Assembly: GCA_013397795.1 (NCBI GenBank)
Contig: VZTJ01002642.1
Span: 558,001-622,000 of the forward strand
Length of the DNA: 64,000 nucleotides
Direction of reading: 5' to 3'
Source of the DNA: Orthonyx spaldingii
Lineage: Eukaryota; Chordata; Aves; Passeriformes; Orthonychidae
This document shows positions 37,725 to 50,275 of this stretch, piece after piece. Position 1 is the first letter of the stretch. The number at the start of each line of letters is the position of its first letter. The translations under genes were made by a program, and so were the position numbers. The notes beneath the pieces are model-generated. The model did not search any database, had not been told where the DNA came from, and was given only the letters and a program-made list of their open reading frames with translations.

Positions 37725-37832
37725 AAAAAAAAAAAAAAAAAAAAAAACCCAAAACAAAAAAAAACCAAAAAAACAAAAAAAAAAAACAAAAAACAAAAAA
37801 CAACAAAACAAAACAAAAAAACCCCACAAAAC
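37725..37832. repeat. A-rich low-complexity tract
   Basis: A run of 23 A residues (37725-37747) is followed by about 85 bases of A with scattered C. It produces spurious Lys-rich (plus) and Phe-rich (minus) open frames. Its length is likely polymorphic and error-prone in assembly. Confidence 0.85.
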
Positions 37833-39134
37833 CAAAACAGAGTACCGCATTTATCAACAGTAGCATCTCAGCTTCAAATTCTAATAAGTGAAATATTTGC
37901 TTTTAGGAGGAATTCGCTCACATGTCTTTACCAGCCAAGGGTCTTTCTAAAACAACTTCTTCTTGAAAATTATAGTAAATCATTTAAATGAAACAAATAC
38001 ATTTAATGAACTGGACTCATTTTCTAGTGCAACATCTGCTTAAGCAACATTTTTATTTCGGTATCTTTAGTGGTTGTAGCACAGAGCTAATTAAAAGAAA
38101 AACCCACAAAGAATAGAAAACAGCAGGCTCACAAGCTTGCTGTAAAATAATAAAACAAACAAAAGCCCCCTACGCTGGCTAATGCCTGTTTCTTAATGGT
38201 TCAGCTGCCTCATATTTATTCTCAGCTCTCAAGGATAGTCCAGATTGCTCTGACTTGGTTATCCCCATAATAATCCTTTGAATTTCATTTTACTAAGACA
38301 AGGATAATGCCCAGCAGGATGCTGTGAGCTTTCCAAAAGAGAACACTATGAAACTTTAATTTATTGCCTTAAAATCATTGCCCTAAATGTGGTAGCCTGC
38401 ATTTCCATATTTAATATTCTAACATTGCTTTCTTGTGGGGAAAAAACCAAATCCCTAACATTTAAATCAAAAACTACTATCACCTTTCTGGACCAAATCT
38501 CTATTTGTTCTTACTTATATATAATTTCTCAATAATTGAACAGTCGTTTAGCATTTTTATTAATGCACTGCTTTTAAGTCAGTCAATTTGCCTGAGAGCC
38601 ATTTTATTTTAGAATTATTTACTTTCATTTATACTGCTTTGTTCTCGTCATGGAGAAATTCTCACATAAGTGTGAAGTGCTATAATAAGCATGTGAAGCT
38701 GAAGAAGACCTCTCTATTTTTATATCTTGTTTTTAAGAGACAAAACCACCTGCCAAGCAGTAGATGAACTTTTATCAAAATGGCTACATTTTTATCATAT
38801 ACCATAGAAAAACTTGTGCATAATTTGATTGACAAAACTATGCTTTAGCACATTCTCTTTCAAGTAAATTCTAGCTTAGCAGTCCAAGGAATAGTTGCAG
38901 ATACTCTGCATCATCCTGATTCACTGAAAACCAGGAGGAAACAGCTATGAACTCAGCTTAAATCTTGTCTTTCCCATGAAAGCTGAGACTGTCTATATCT
39001 GCCAGCCACAGCAACAGGACTGCTGGAGTTCCTTCACCTAATTACTTCACGAACATTTATCTAGTCCCCTTCAACACTTTTCTTTCTAGACAGTCTTTCT
39101 AAAGAAATTCCTTTCCAAGTTTTCGTTAGTTCAG

Positions 39135-39503
39135 ATGAGGCATTCTGGACAACAGAATCATTTGGCAAAGATAGGACTGCAGATCAGACAAGCAGCCGAA
39201 GGAAGGGCCTTTGTAATGTTGGTGAAGTTACCTTTGTCAAAGAGATTTTCCTCTGTTCTCTATGACAGCATTCCCACAAGAGAAGGTGTGCTGAAGGAGG
39301 AGGACATGCTTTGGGACTGGCACAAGCGAGCTCAGGTGTTTGCTTGCGTCAACGTGGCACCTGTTGGTTTAGTTCTCTGCCAGCAAAACATCTTTTTTTT
39401 TTTTCTTCTCCAAGACCTTCCAAACAGCATCTCCTCACTGCAGATTTCAGAACACAATCTGGAATCTCTGTATAAAAATGAAACTTACAATATTAATCAG
39501 TGA
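39135..39503 (+). other. 122-codon open frame, unrecognised
   Basis: An ATG-initiated frame in DNA slightly richer in GC than its surroundings. A CAG at the 5' edge (TTAGTTCAGATG) and a CTGCAG near 39440 could serve as splice acceptors, and a T-tract interrupts the frame around 39391-39402. The product shows no family I recognise; the Phe run comes from the T-tract. It is likely chance, or part of a non-coding exon. Confidence 0.12.
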
Positions 39504-41131
39504 AGTGAAAATTTGTTCTGTGCTTTTATAACCATAACCATAACTAAAACCAAGAAAAGCAGGAAGTCTTTGGATTGCTTTTGGCAACTTAAATACTTTA
39601 GAGCATCTTGATTATTTTTTAGTAGATAATTTGTTAGAGATGGAATGTGCTTCATAAAAGGCAGAAGAAAAAGAAAAGAACAGCCCAATCAAAGCTAAAG
39701 AGCACATTTATTTCAAGCCGAAATCTTTTATCACACACCTGTGCTTTTATAAACAGTGTCAGCAAAACAAACTTTGCCAACAATATGAATTTCTTATAAA
39801 TACGTATTACTCATTCCTGAGTTTTCATTTTATATTTAAATATATTTAATCCTACTCACACAAGCATGAAGCAGCAGAGAGAGCATAATCATTGTCACCT
39901 TAATGGCAGAAAAGTAATTCAAGCATCTGCTGACCTTTGGGAAGCACTTGGCTGCAGTTCTCTCATGTCAGGATTCCAAAGAGGGCTATGGTAATTGTGG
40001 AAATCACCTGGAGTATTACATGAAATTGCATGTTTAGCATGTTAACCCATAAATAAGAATAAAGGTAAGATATAAAAAGATAGCTATTAATAACACCACT
40101 TTCTCTCTGCAGATATCCAACACACCCTAATTAACTTTCATGATTTATTGACCTATTTTTAGAGATGTAGTAATTGAGTGAACAAGCAAAGGTTAGCACA
40201 AGGACATCTGGGACCCTGTAGTAGACCAGAGGGAAATATTCATCCCCTTACTCCCCATCATTCTTTAAGCAGATTACCTTCTGAATATGCAGCATTAAGA
40301 CAAGTCTTCCACTTTTCTTCCATTTCAAACACAAAACTTTTGAGAAGTGAGAAATATGAGGTAAAGTATGGCTAAGCTCTTCCTGCACTTCAAAATCAAG
40401 GAATTGTCCCAAGTCAGTGTCGTCTCCTTCATAGGAACACTTCCAGCACAGACGTTTTTCCCTCTGTGAACTGATTTGCAGGACTGACATATGAAGGACA
40501 TGTGCTGCAAGACGAACAGTGAGGAAAAAATTGTATTGTATGTTACATATTACATTATAGTTCTCATTGTATGACTATATCTTTACGAATGCAGATCATG
40601 TATAAATTAGATGTATTCATATGTAGATATATCTTCCTCATCAACAAGCATATCAGCGAGGAGATCCCTTCAAATTTCAAACAAAGCAGCAGAGTCTGGC
40701 ATAAATTATTCTGCAAAACCACTGTAAATTAATTCAAGCTAGAAGGGTCATCCCATGTGCACCAAAAGCATGGCATTTTACTCTATTGCATCACATGATA
40801 ATTCAGGGTTGGAGGGCAATGATTAAGTGACAAAAGATTTCACTTAATTAATTGTGAGTTTTTAAAAGGCTCACAAGGGAAAGGGCAGGAGAGATTAATT
40901 GATTTATGGTACAACAATGCTGCTGCTAATTAAATCTTTCATTAACATCTTATGAAAATGGAAGATATCCATCTCTTTTTCCTTTTATCTTTTGTATTCA
41001 TTGATGAAAGTAGTAGTATAAATTTGTGTTTATGTTCCCCTGTTCCTAAGAGTTACAAGGGCCTAGTAGACCCATTCTGGTCTCCTTTCACCTTATTAAA
41101 AATACGAAGGTTATGGACACAATGGAAAAAT

Positions 41132-41162
41132 GTAAATATAAATATAAATATATATATATATC
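41132..41162. repeat. (TAAATA)/(TA)n microsatellite
   Basis: Three AATATA-type units pass into an uninterrupted TA run ending at about 41162. Confidence 0.75.
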
Positions 41163-41692
41163 TATAAAATACCCTTTTCCTGTGAAAGGAAAACATATTT
41201 CTAGTGATGCAGATATTTTTACCAATTCCAGTGAGGGTTCTGTGATTTCTGACAGATGAGCTCTCTTTAAGCATTATTTGAGTTGTCACTGAAGTCCCTC
41301 TCTATCTCCTGATCCTAGCTGTCCTCTTTTGTCCTCTTTTTCCACTTGCTAATTGACACCACTGAACATGAAAATCCAGTGGCAGACACTGCTAACCAAA
41401 AGTGTAGCCCTGATGTGGAAAGAAGAGTCAACGAAGCTCTAGAAGTCTGCATTCCATGTTTTGGCAGTCAAAAGTTTTTGGAGACCATTTACCTGTGTCA
41501 GTTCACTTTTCCCCATAAGTCAACCATATGTTTTGTTCTCTGAATTCTCAAGGCTGTGACCTTGCCCCTGCAAATATTCTCACAATATGGTCTTCCACTG
41601 TTCTTCAGTATAAGTCTAATTATCCCCTATTTAATTTTCACTACTAGGTAAGTTACTGTTTTATAAAGCCAGAATTATGCCCATTGCAGGAC

Positions 41693-41752
41693 GGTTCAAA
41701 CCAGATCATCGTTAGGATCCCTTCGAATCGAAACTGTTCTACAATTCTATGG
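41693..41752 (+). mobile_element. CR1 LINE 3' tail, diverged
   Basis: GGTTCAAACCAGATCATCGT, AGGATCCCTTCGAATCG and AAACTGTTCTACAATTCTAT align along their length to the CR1 3' terminus (GATGATCTTTAAGGTCCCTT, CCAACCCAAACTATTCTATG). There are many substitutions, which points to an old insertion. Only the last 60 or so bases remain. Confidence 0.72.
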
Positions 41753-43218
41753 AATGTAAGAAAAGTAAACTAATAAAAATTTGGAAATACAATGAAAAAA
41801 GTATATTTGAAGTGGTAAAAACCTGATATATCCCAGAAAGCCGGGGAAAATTGAGATTCTTTTCTGTACTTGTGGGCACTAACATTACAACCAGAGGGGA
41901 AAAAAAAATAGAAGTAATAGAAAGCTGCCAAAATAATGGCTGAGGCCAGTGCAATTACAGGGAAAAAAGCTTTAAATTGCTAGAAATAACAGTAAAATGC
42001 CCATTTCAAAATGAAATGTACTAAGTTATCAGTCTATAAGAATGATTTTTCACTTACTAGGTAGCATCCCAAGAAAGGCTCAGGCATCTTTATTTCCATA
42101 ACAAAATAAAATTCTACTCTTCACTTTAAAATAATCATCTTCAGCTGGAAGGATGATTTTCTGAACAGGTAAAACTTCTCAAATAAGTGCAAAGATTCTT
42201 TTAAACAATTGGCACTTACAGATACATATAAAAGCACTGAATAAATACAAGAAATAAAGTAGAAACCAACAGGAATACTCAGCAATACATGCCTAAAATG
42301 TGAAATTGCCAAACTAAATTACATAGAAATTAAATATATGTTGGGTTTATGTAATGTGGGAAACTAAAGAATGGTAGGAGTTATTGTCAAAACAGGCTCC
42401 AGAGACAAAGAAAATAATGATTTGTTAAGCTCTCCTTTGACTTATTTTTGAAGTAAGAGCATAAATAAGGATCTGTTTTCAACAGCATTACTATTTTTTG
42501 CAATATTTTCATTTTCCCAAATATATGAATTTTTTACACATAAACCTCAAAAGTTTTTCATGTTTTCTCCCAAGTTCACCTAGGAGAGAGAGTTAATTTT
42601 TGCTGATTTGAAATATAAGTCTGCCACAATTTCCTTGGGTCAGCTGCAGAAGGAAAGCAATAATCTCAATGAAAAAGAAAATTTAACTTTTTCATTGAAA
42701 AAACATTTCATAAAAGTTACCGAACATATTGCTAACTATGGGGATCCAAACAATTGAGTCAATATAAAATAAAAAACTCCTTCATCTAGCTAAGATTTAA
42801 AAAACACTTATTAAATTGGCAAGCTTTGTACACCTTAGTAGTTTTGGAATTTCTCCCATTAAAATGAAAATATATACTAGAAGTAGATAATCCATTAAGA
42901 ACAAGACCTTGTGTTTATAATTTCACTGCGTTTATTAACAGGAATATTAAGAAACAAGAAGACCTGACTTATTGGCAGGTGATATACCAATACATAACTG
43001 TTTAGGAATCTTAGATCCAATACCAAGATTATTAGGCATCAGCATTACCACAGCATTTCTTACATCCACAATACCACTCTAAGCTTATACACCCCTACAC
43101 AGCTCTACTGTTTCTATACTAACCCTTTCTCCTGTGACTGGGACCTGGGAGAATCAGCTGTGACAACAAACCCAGAGGTGGACCAAGCTCGTTTTATTTT
43201 TACCTCTTGAATTTCTGG

Positions 43219-43266
43219 TATAGACTAGATGATCTTTAAAGTCCCTTCCAACTCCTTAACATTCCT
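43219..43266 (+). mobile_element. CR1 LINE 3' tail fragment
   Basis: ACTAGATGATCTTTAAAGTC followed by CCTTCCAACTCCTTAACATTCC matches the terminal 40-50 bases of CR1 in plus orientation. It is strongly 5'-truncated. The final ATTCTATG-type repeat is degenerate. Confidence 0.75.
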
Positions 43267-43814
43267 TGGGGCTTTTTCTTTGTTTATTTGTTTTAATCCT
43301 TCCCCAATCCTGCATGTATCAACAGCTCTTCTCTCAGAAAATCAACCATATATTAGTGAAAGATTACTCTTGACATGGAGTAAATTCCAGACCTGTATCA
43401 AGGGCACAGTGGCTACAGGACACCCTGTTTTTGTATCACAGTTTTATGCAGGAAAAATTCATAAAAATACATGAAAATGCAGGAAAAACCACACACACAT
43501 CTATATACAAAGAAATATAACTCATCAACATGTTGCATAAATTGATAGTGAAACAATGAAGGGTACAACTGAAAATGTAGACAATCTGTTAGGGCTTTTA
43601 GATTCCGAGTTGGGGAACATTTACATGAGTCCTCAAACACGTGTTTTCAGCAAAAGCATCTTTGAATTTCCAGCCCTCCTACATCTCTATGCTAATCTTA
43701 GTTTCCTAATCCCCCAGGACTGTTAAATCATCTTTTCTGCCTCTGTGTCTTTAGCAGTTTTCCTACAGGGGGAAACTACTACTCTAAATTTTTGATCATT
43801 TAGATCTCACATAA

Positions 43815-43875
43815 AATTAATCAAAATAATTTGATTAATCAAATATTAATTGAAATTAATCAAAAATAATTTATC
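43815..43875. repeat. AT-rich direct and inverted repeat cluster
   Basis: ATTAATCAAAATAATTT and ATTAATCAAAAATAATTT form direct repeats about 40 bases apart. Between them TTTGATTAATCAAA is a perfect palindrome. The cluster could extrude a short hairpin or be a decayed simple repeat. Confidence 0.6.
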
Positions 43876-45616
43876 TGACTGTTGGTGGCCATGCCACATG
43901 AACAATGCAGTATTTTTTACTGAAAATTAAATCACCTCCTCTGTAGGTGCTTGTTACCACTTAAACATTTTCCCCAGAAGCCTAAAGTACTCTAGAATGT
44001 GGTGGAATCTTCAAGGTTACATATTATCCAAATTTACTGGGAGCAAAAAAACAAAACCCTAAAGAATTGCTTGATCCCTTCTGTTCAGACAGGGTATCAA
44101 TAGGTTTATGTTGAATAAATTTAGTTAAATTTTGCTCTGAAATGCACTATTTATGATAGTCTAATCCAAATCTTTTTACAAAATGTGTAATGCAGTCAGC
44201 TTTTCTAAATTCAGAAATCCTTTTTCTTGCATATATTGAAGCTGATGGGCAATCTGCACACAGAGGAAGGGGGAAATAGAAAACAAACCTTTTAAGTGGC
44301 TATGAATTCCAAGTAAATCCCTTTGACAATTTGATATTGCAAAAAAAAAAATTGTTGCCAACACTTCAAAATGGCTGCAGAGGCACAGAGATCTGCCCAG
44401 AGGTTTCCACTAAGCCCTGAGGAATCCCTTCCACACAACTGCTAAGAAGGACATGAGAAAAATCTCTCTGAAAGGGACGATATATTCCAAACTAGCAAAC
44501 TCGGTCATTCTGCAACTTTTAAACACTTTTCCTTTATTGATAAAAGCTGCCTAAATGATCTCAGTAACATTAAGGTAGATACTGTCTTTCTATCTTTACT
44601 CAAAAGTCTTTAAATTTAAGCTGCTCTTTGCTAAGTTGCAAATCTCTACAGTTGCTAATATCATCAATTCTCTGTCCTTTAACATATTTTTCTTTCGATG
44701 CTTTCAGAAAGTTACTTAAAAATAGCATTACATGGTCATGCTGAGCAATTAAAGAAGATTCACAAGTGATATGATTTGTCCTTATTTTCCTGGCCCTGTT
44801 CTCTCCTTGTATTCCAGCAGGTTTGAAGTAAGCAGTCTCTCCTCAGGAAGCACCATAACATAAAATAAATGGGTGAGCTAAAGCAGGAGTAGCAATTTTC
44901 ATTTATGAAAAAAGTTCACAGTAGTTGTAAATGCAACTATTAAGTGATTCCATCCCTAATAAAATTGTCTTTATTTTATTGTGTAAATAAATTGGACTTG
45001 TAAGATGTTGAACTTTTATTTTATGTAGTTGATGTTGTTTAATCTTGCTAAAAATAGGGAGTAAAATGAACACTCCATACTGGAATTGCAATTTATTAGC
45101 CACCTACCTTGTTGCCTTGGACACCATGAATTTTGTTATTAATTATAGTTAAGTAAATATACACTTATATAATATGCCCATTATTGCATTTTGTTATCTT
45201 TTTTTAAAAAAATTAGTTAGTATTGTTCCCCAATTTTTGGCGCATAATGAATGATTAAATATAGTTATTTCATTCACACTTGATTTTTTTATTCATATAT
45301 AGCAAAAACCTTTTTTCAAAACTAAATTACTCATTCCCTTGTTGTCTGTCCCATTTTGTGTTCCTCCAAAGCTGGAGCATCCAGTGGTAACATGTCATAA
45401 AACTGAAGCAATACATAAGGGAATGAGCACTTTACTGCTTTATTGTTTTCTAGAATGAGAACAGCATTCCTAATCTAAGCATCTGTTTTACTATGCAGCA
45501 CAAGACACACACAATATTTTAAAACACATCATTTTACAGTAGTCTTATGATCAGTTACCCTTGTGGCTTTCTTTTTGTTGAGTTAAATGTATGTTCTTTA
45601 ACTGTATAGGTCTTTG

Positions 45617-45668
45617 CATAGAATCATTTATGTGGGAAAGGATCATAATGATGCAAAAGTCCAACCAT
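45617..45668 (-). mobile_element. CR1 LINE 3' tail, minus strand
   Basis: CATAGAATCATTTATGTGGG followed by AAAGGATCATAATGATGC and AAAAGTCCAACCAT is the reverse complement of a CR1 3' end (consensus texture: ATAGAATCAT, then GGTTGGAAAAGACC, then GTCCAACCAT). Only about 50 bases are clear. Confidence 0.68.
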
Positions 45669-47580
45669 TTTTAAATGTAAAATCTTTTCATGAACCAATT
45701 AAAAGCTACCTGGGATGCATTAATTCATGGATAGATAGGAAGTTTCTGATAGGTCTTGGGATTCTGAAATATGAATGTAAACAAGTTGCCAATTGAGCCT
45801 TTGTTTTCCTTTTTCTTAGTCTGGGGATTCATTTACATAGACATTGCACTAACCTTATTCTGATGTCCAGCTAATCAGTATTTCAATGAAAGAATTTTAA
45901 ACAAACAATATTTGTTGCAATACACTACCACAATTCTCTTCTACTAGAACCAGAGTATATTTAAGAGAGCAGGAAAAGAAATTTCACTTTGAGTTTCAAA
46001 AGGAAATATTTAGAGAAATGCTGTTAATAAGAATCCTGCAGTTAAAGATATCCTTGGTCCTTAAGTGCTCAGTTATGTCAGTGGACAGCTAAGGATATTT
46101 TTTCAAGCTACTGGTGAAGATGAAACTCAGTTTATGACCTTCATATTTTCAATTTTGTGGATGTTAACATACACATCCTGAGATGTATTATTTCATTGGC
46201 TGCTAAATTAAGAGACAACAGCAGCAGAGATTGACACTGTATGCTTGGTTTTACCAGGTCACTGGCTGAATACATCTGTTTTCTTTCTTGTAAAATGTTA
46301 TTACTTTCTAATAATAAAGAAATTTGAATTACAGAAACAGTACCTGGAAGAAAAGGATGTCATTTAATATTCACCACAACCAGTCAATCCGATTCTGTTC
46401 TGTAGTATGGCCTTTGTCTGACTTGCAGGACCACAAACCCGTATACTTTGTAACAAATAATTTTATAGATATTAAATAAGTTACATCTCTTCTTCCCCAT
46501 AGAAATAAAGATTTTAAAGGATGTTCCATAGAACCCTGAAGATATCTTCAAGAAATAGTAAAATATTAATTTCATTAGTCATTGATGGGATGAGAGCAAG
46601 CAAAACGGACTTCCCTTTTCCTAAAAGATTTAGAGAGAGTGCATTTTGTCAAGCTGTTAATGAGATCTTAGGAGACAGGCAACTCATCAAAGCTTTGTGT
46701 GTTCTAAGTATTACTTTTTATAAAAGGTTATTTACATATATTGCTTTCACTGTTAAATTCTGATAGAAGTACAATTTAAAATAGAAAACAGTATTCAGAA
46801 TTTATGTCTGACAAAGATTAGTGCTCTTGTGGCAGTGCTAGAATTCAGAGGAATGCTTATTGTTTTCTCTCTCTCAAGTTTTAGAGCCTTTCTCCTTGAA
46901 GATTGACTTGTTAATCAGTTTTGTCAGTCAACTGCTTCAAATCAAATTACCAACTTTTTTCCTAATTTTGATTTTAAATCTCAGATACTTCTGACTGAAA
47001 TGGTGGGGAAAGGACACAATGAAAGCTTAGAGTTAGCTGTGGGCATATAAAGACAACAAAATTAGAGCACTGAAAAGATTTCCAGTGTTTCTTCTAATGT
47101 GCATATCTGAGCAATATTAAAGGATCAAAGCTCCGTCTATCATTTCATATCTTTTTCACCCGTTTAAGATTAAATGCTCCATCATTCTCTGAATGCGCTA
47201 GAGAACCATATTGAAGTTTCTCATTACTGGTATATTATTAAAAGGCTTCTGAACAACTTGTTGAGATATTTGATAAAACATTATAAATCCCTTTGGAACA
47301 TAAGGGTGAGTTGATAAAATATATTTATAAAATATCAAAATGGACATGAATACATTAAATTGATACTAATTTGAAATGTAAATCAGTAAAATGGTTATTG
47401 TATTAAATGTGCTTCCAACAGAAACAATTTATGTGATTTTTAATCAAGTACATTTTCATCTTTCAAAAATTTTATTCCTTATGGATCTGTTTGGAGGAAT
47501 ATTATACCTGAGCCAGTGTGAGATTATGAGAAACTTTCATCAAATATTCTGTGAATTTTGTATTTCTAACTAAACACAAA

Positions 47581-47610
47581 ATCTTCAGAAGTCTTCAGAA
47601 GTCTTCAGAA
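47581..47610. repeat. Three tandem copies of a 10-bp unit
   Basis: Units of the type (G/A)TCTTCAGAA occupy 47581-47590, 47591-47600 and 47601-47610 in perfect register, with only the first base of the first unit differing. Such a short exact array suggests recent slippage. Confidence 0.8.
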
Positions 47611-50020
47611 ATCAGTGTTCAAATTCACTGCTCCCTTGCACAGCAATTTATCCTTACCTTGAATCAACTGTGCTAATTTTTTTGTTTTACAAAGCAATGC
47701 TTTCTTAAAAATATATTATTTTGTTTCTTTTAAAGAATCCACTTATATCAGTCATAATAAATGCTGAGATACAAATGTCATGGATGCTTACCCTTGAACA
47801 GTACTTGAAAATGGACAAAGTTTCACCTTTTAAATAAACAGAAGCCTGTGTATTACAAATTGGAGGAAAAGATACCTGCTACTGAATTGTATGTATTTTT
47901 TCAGAAGTCTCTAAGCAAGAGAAACAATTTCTTTACTCAGTTTACACCCCCCTCCAAAAAAAAATAATAAATATTTACTTAGATAAAAGGAATTATGTGA
48001 GTAAAAACCTGTAGCAGAAATATCATGAACTTCAAAGTCAAAGAAAACAAGATTAATGCAGATGCATCACAGATGAATTCTTCCGAAACCCTAAAGAACA
48101 GTTATATTCTTATGAACTTGACAAACATAAACTTATGCATAAATATATTTTCTTCACTGCTAGTTGTACATTTGCTAAATAGCAACAAATTTTCTGTACT
48201 TTAAATATCCACTAGGGTAGCAAGAACTGCAAAGACATTATTATCGCAACATTAGGGACAATTTATAAAAGTTGCTTGCACAATACTCCTTTTTACTTTG
48301 CTGGATGTCAAAAATAAGAACATTTTAATAAGCATTAGAAAATATAACCACACAATATTATTTTATATATTCACAGAATCTTCTACTTAAGTAACTTTGT
48401 ATCAGAGACCTAGAAAAGTAATCTGATTAGCGCCATAAATGTGTCAAAGATCAATGTAAATTTAGGATTACATTTCATATGGGAAGATCTTTAGTGGATT
48501 TAAACACTCTACAAATATTGACAAAATAAGATACTTGATCCCAATTGCAATAATCACCAGATGTAAGAAATGAACAGAGAGCAACCTGATAGCTGAAGAA
48601 ATAAGGTATTTTCATGTAGAGGTGTACTCTGGAGAAAAATTTCTTTTTCTGTATTTAAGGGCATTTGTACAATTTTTAAAATGGTAACGACATAAAAGAA
48701 ATTTTCTATGATCTTACAGACACAAAATAAGGTATAAAAGTCAATGATTCATATTATAAATCTCTAATATTTTACATACAAAAACTTCTTTCTCAGGTGA
48801 TCAGGAGTCCCCAGAGACTAAAGGCTATGCAAACACAGAAGAGACTACGTATGAAAGACTATCAAGGTGCTAATTTCATTTCTTCTTTCTCTTCAGCTAA
48901 ATTAACACTGCTGGTTTTAAGCCCACCAGAGTTTCAGCTTCAGCAATAGGATACTTGTTTGTTTGCTCCACAAAGTTTCAATTTGAAAACATTCTTAGCC
49001 AAGAATGCTCCTTGGCAATGTCCTCCATCTTGTAAAAGCATCTCTCAATGCCTGGGGGCCACAGAGGTCCAGAGAGCACAACTCCCCTATTTTAGCTTTA
49101 GTCTGGCTTTCCAACTCTTTCTATATGTGTTATATTTCATTCCTATTCTTCTAAATGCGGGTTCTACAAGTATCTTTGCTGTCCTCTTTAACTGCAATGT
49201 CATTCTTTCCATCCTTTTCTTCCACCACCAGTTTCTCTCTTGTGTACGTGAGATCTAAAGAATTTTTCCTGTCTTTACTCACAGCTTAAGAACATCCTGA
49301 CAGATATTGGAGAGTTCTGTGCCTGCATTGTCATGACTCTGAACCCAAGTTATCAGTCCTCTTTCATAGCACAGATTATTAACTCACATGTGACACTGCT
49401 GTTGTGATCCTATGGCTTCTGATTATTCTGAACAATGAGCAGATCAAGCTAACTGCAAATGACACAGTAAGAAATAAAGGATTTAATAGATTATTAACTC
49501 TCTATATATGACACTGTGACATCAGGACTAGTGTTGTGCATTAACCAAATGGCTCATCCCCACCCTAAAAATAAGATATGAAGTAGAAAAGAAACATCCT
49601 ATTTCTACATAATTAATACTTTCTGCCTTCTTATTCGTATGTGATTTCACAGCAAAAATTTTCAGAAATAACTAGTAGTTTCTGCTTTCAATTTGCTGCT
49701 AAATCATCCTGAACCCTGGGAATTCAAACGAACGAATTCAGGAAGGGCTGCCAACCAAAACACAGCTTCTTATACTCTAACAGCAATCTTGTCCAGCTGG
49801 TCCTTAGCCAGCAGTGGCACTCTAAAACTGTGATTTCACAATTCAGGTTACTCTTGAAAGTGAAATAAGGGGTTTTGAGCTGTGCTCTGTCTTCCTTGGA
49901 TGCTTCTTTTGTGGTGTTGAAGGTAAATCAGCCAAAACATGCACAAAGATTTAACACTTTTCACTGAACTTTCTGCTTTTGATGGTTCAGAAAACCTGAA
50001 AGTTTTCCACCTGAAACAAG

Positions 50021-50275
50021 ATGGCTGTGAGTTTATCTAGTTTCTTCAACTTTCCCATCAAAACTGAAAAACCAGCTCTATCTTCACTAATTGTAGTCTA
50101 TCGGCTGGCAGATATCCAAGGCAAGGAAGTCTGCCTGCATTGGAATCTGATGTCCTGTAAAAACAAACCTGAAAAGAGATGTCAGAGACAGCTTATTCCA
50201 GACGACAAAGTGGAAGAAATTGAAGCTGTTTCAGTTGCAAAGTGCAAACAGGTATTTCCTCACAGAGCTTTATAG
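50021..50275 (+). other. Candidate small ORF / exon, unproven
   Basis: An ATG with A at -3 and G at +4 (CAAGATGGCT) opens an 84-codon frame. A possible donor CAG|GTATTT occurs at 50249-50257, and a pyrimidine-containing acceptor-like ATTGTAG ends at 50096, so 50097-50251 could be an internal exon. The second half (Cys-rich, with many charged residues) looks more protein-like than most frames here. I recognise no family, no second exon is evident, and chance remains the leading explanation. Confidence 0.13.

Larger units (their letters stand above)
34621..41692. other. Unique DNA with candidate conserved blocks
   Basis: No gene or transposon recognised over about 7 kb. Non-repetitive, moderately AT-rich blocks at about 35100-35420, 38160-38420, 39870-40060 and 40740-40950 have the texture of conserved non-coding elements. 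Simple repeats are the A-rich tract at 37725-37832 and the TA/TAAATA run at 41132-41162. Confidence 0.5.

Noticed and set aside
37592..37991. Lys/Asn/Gln-rich and Phe-rich open frames
   Set aside because: They are direct translations of an A-rich low-complexity tract and its complement.
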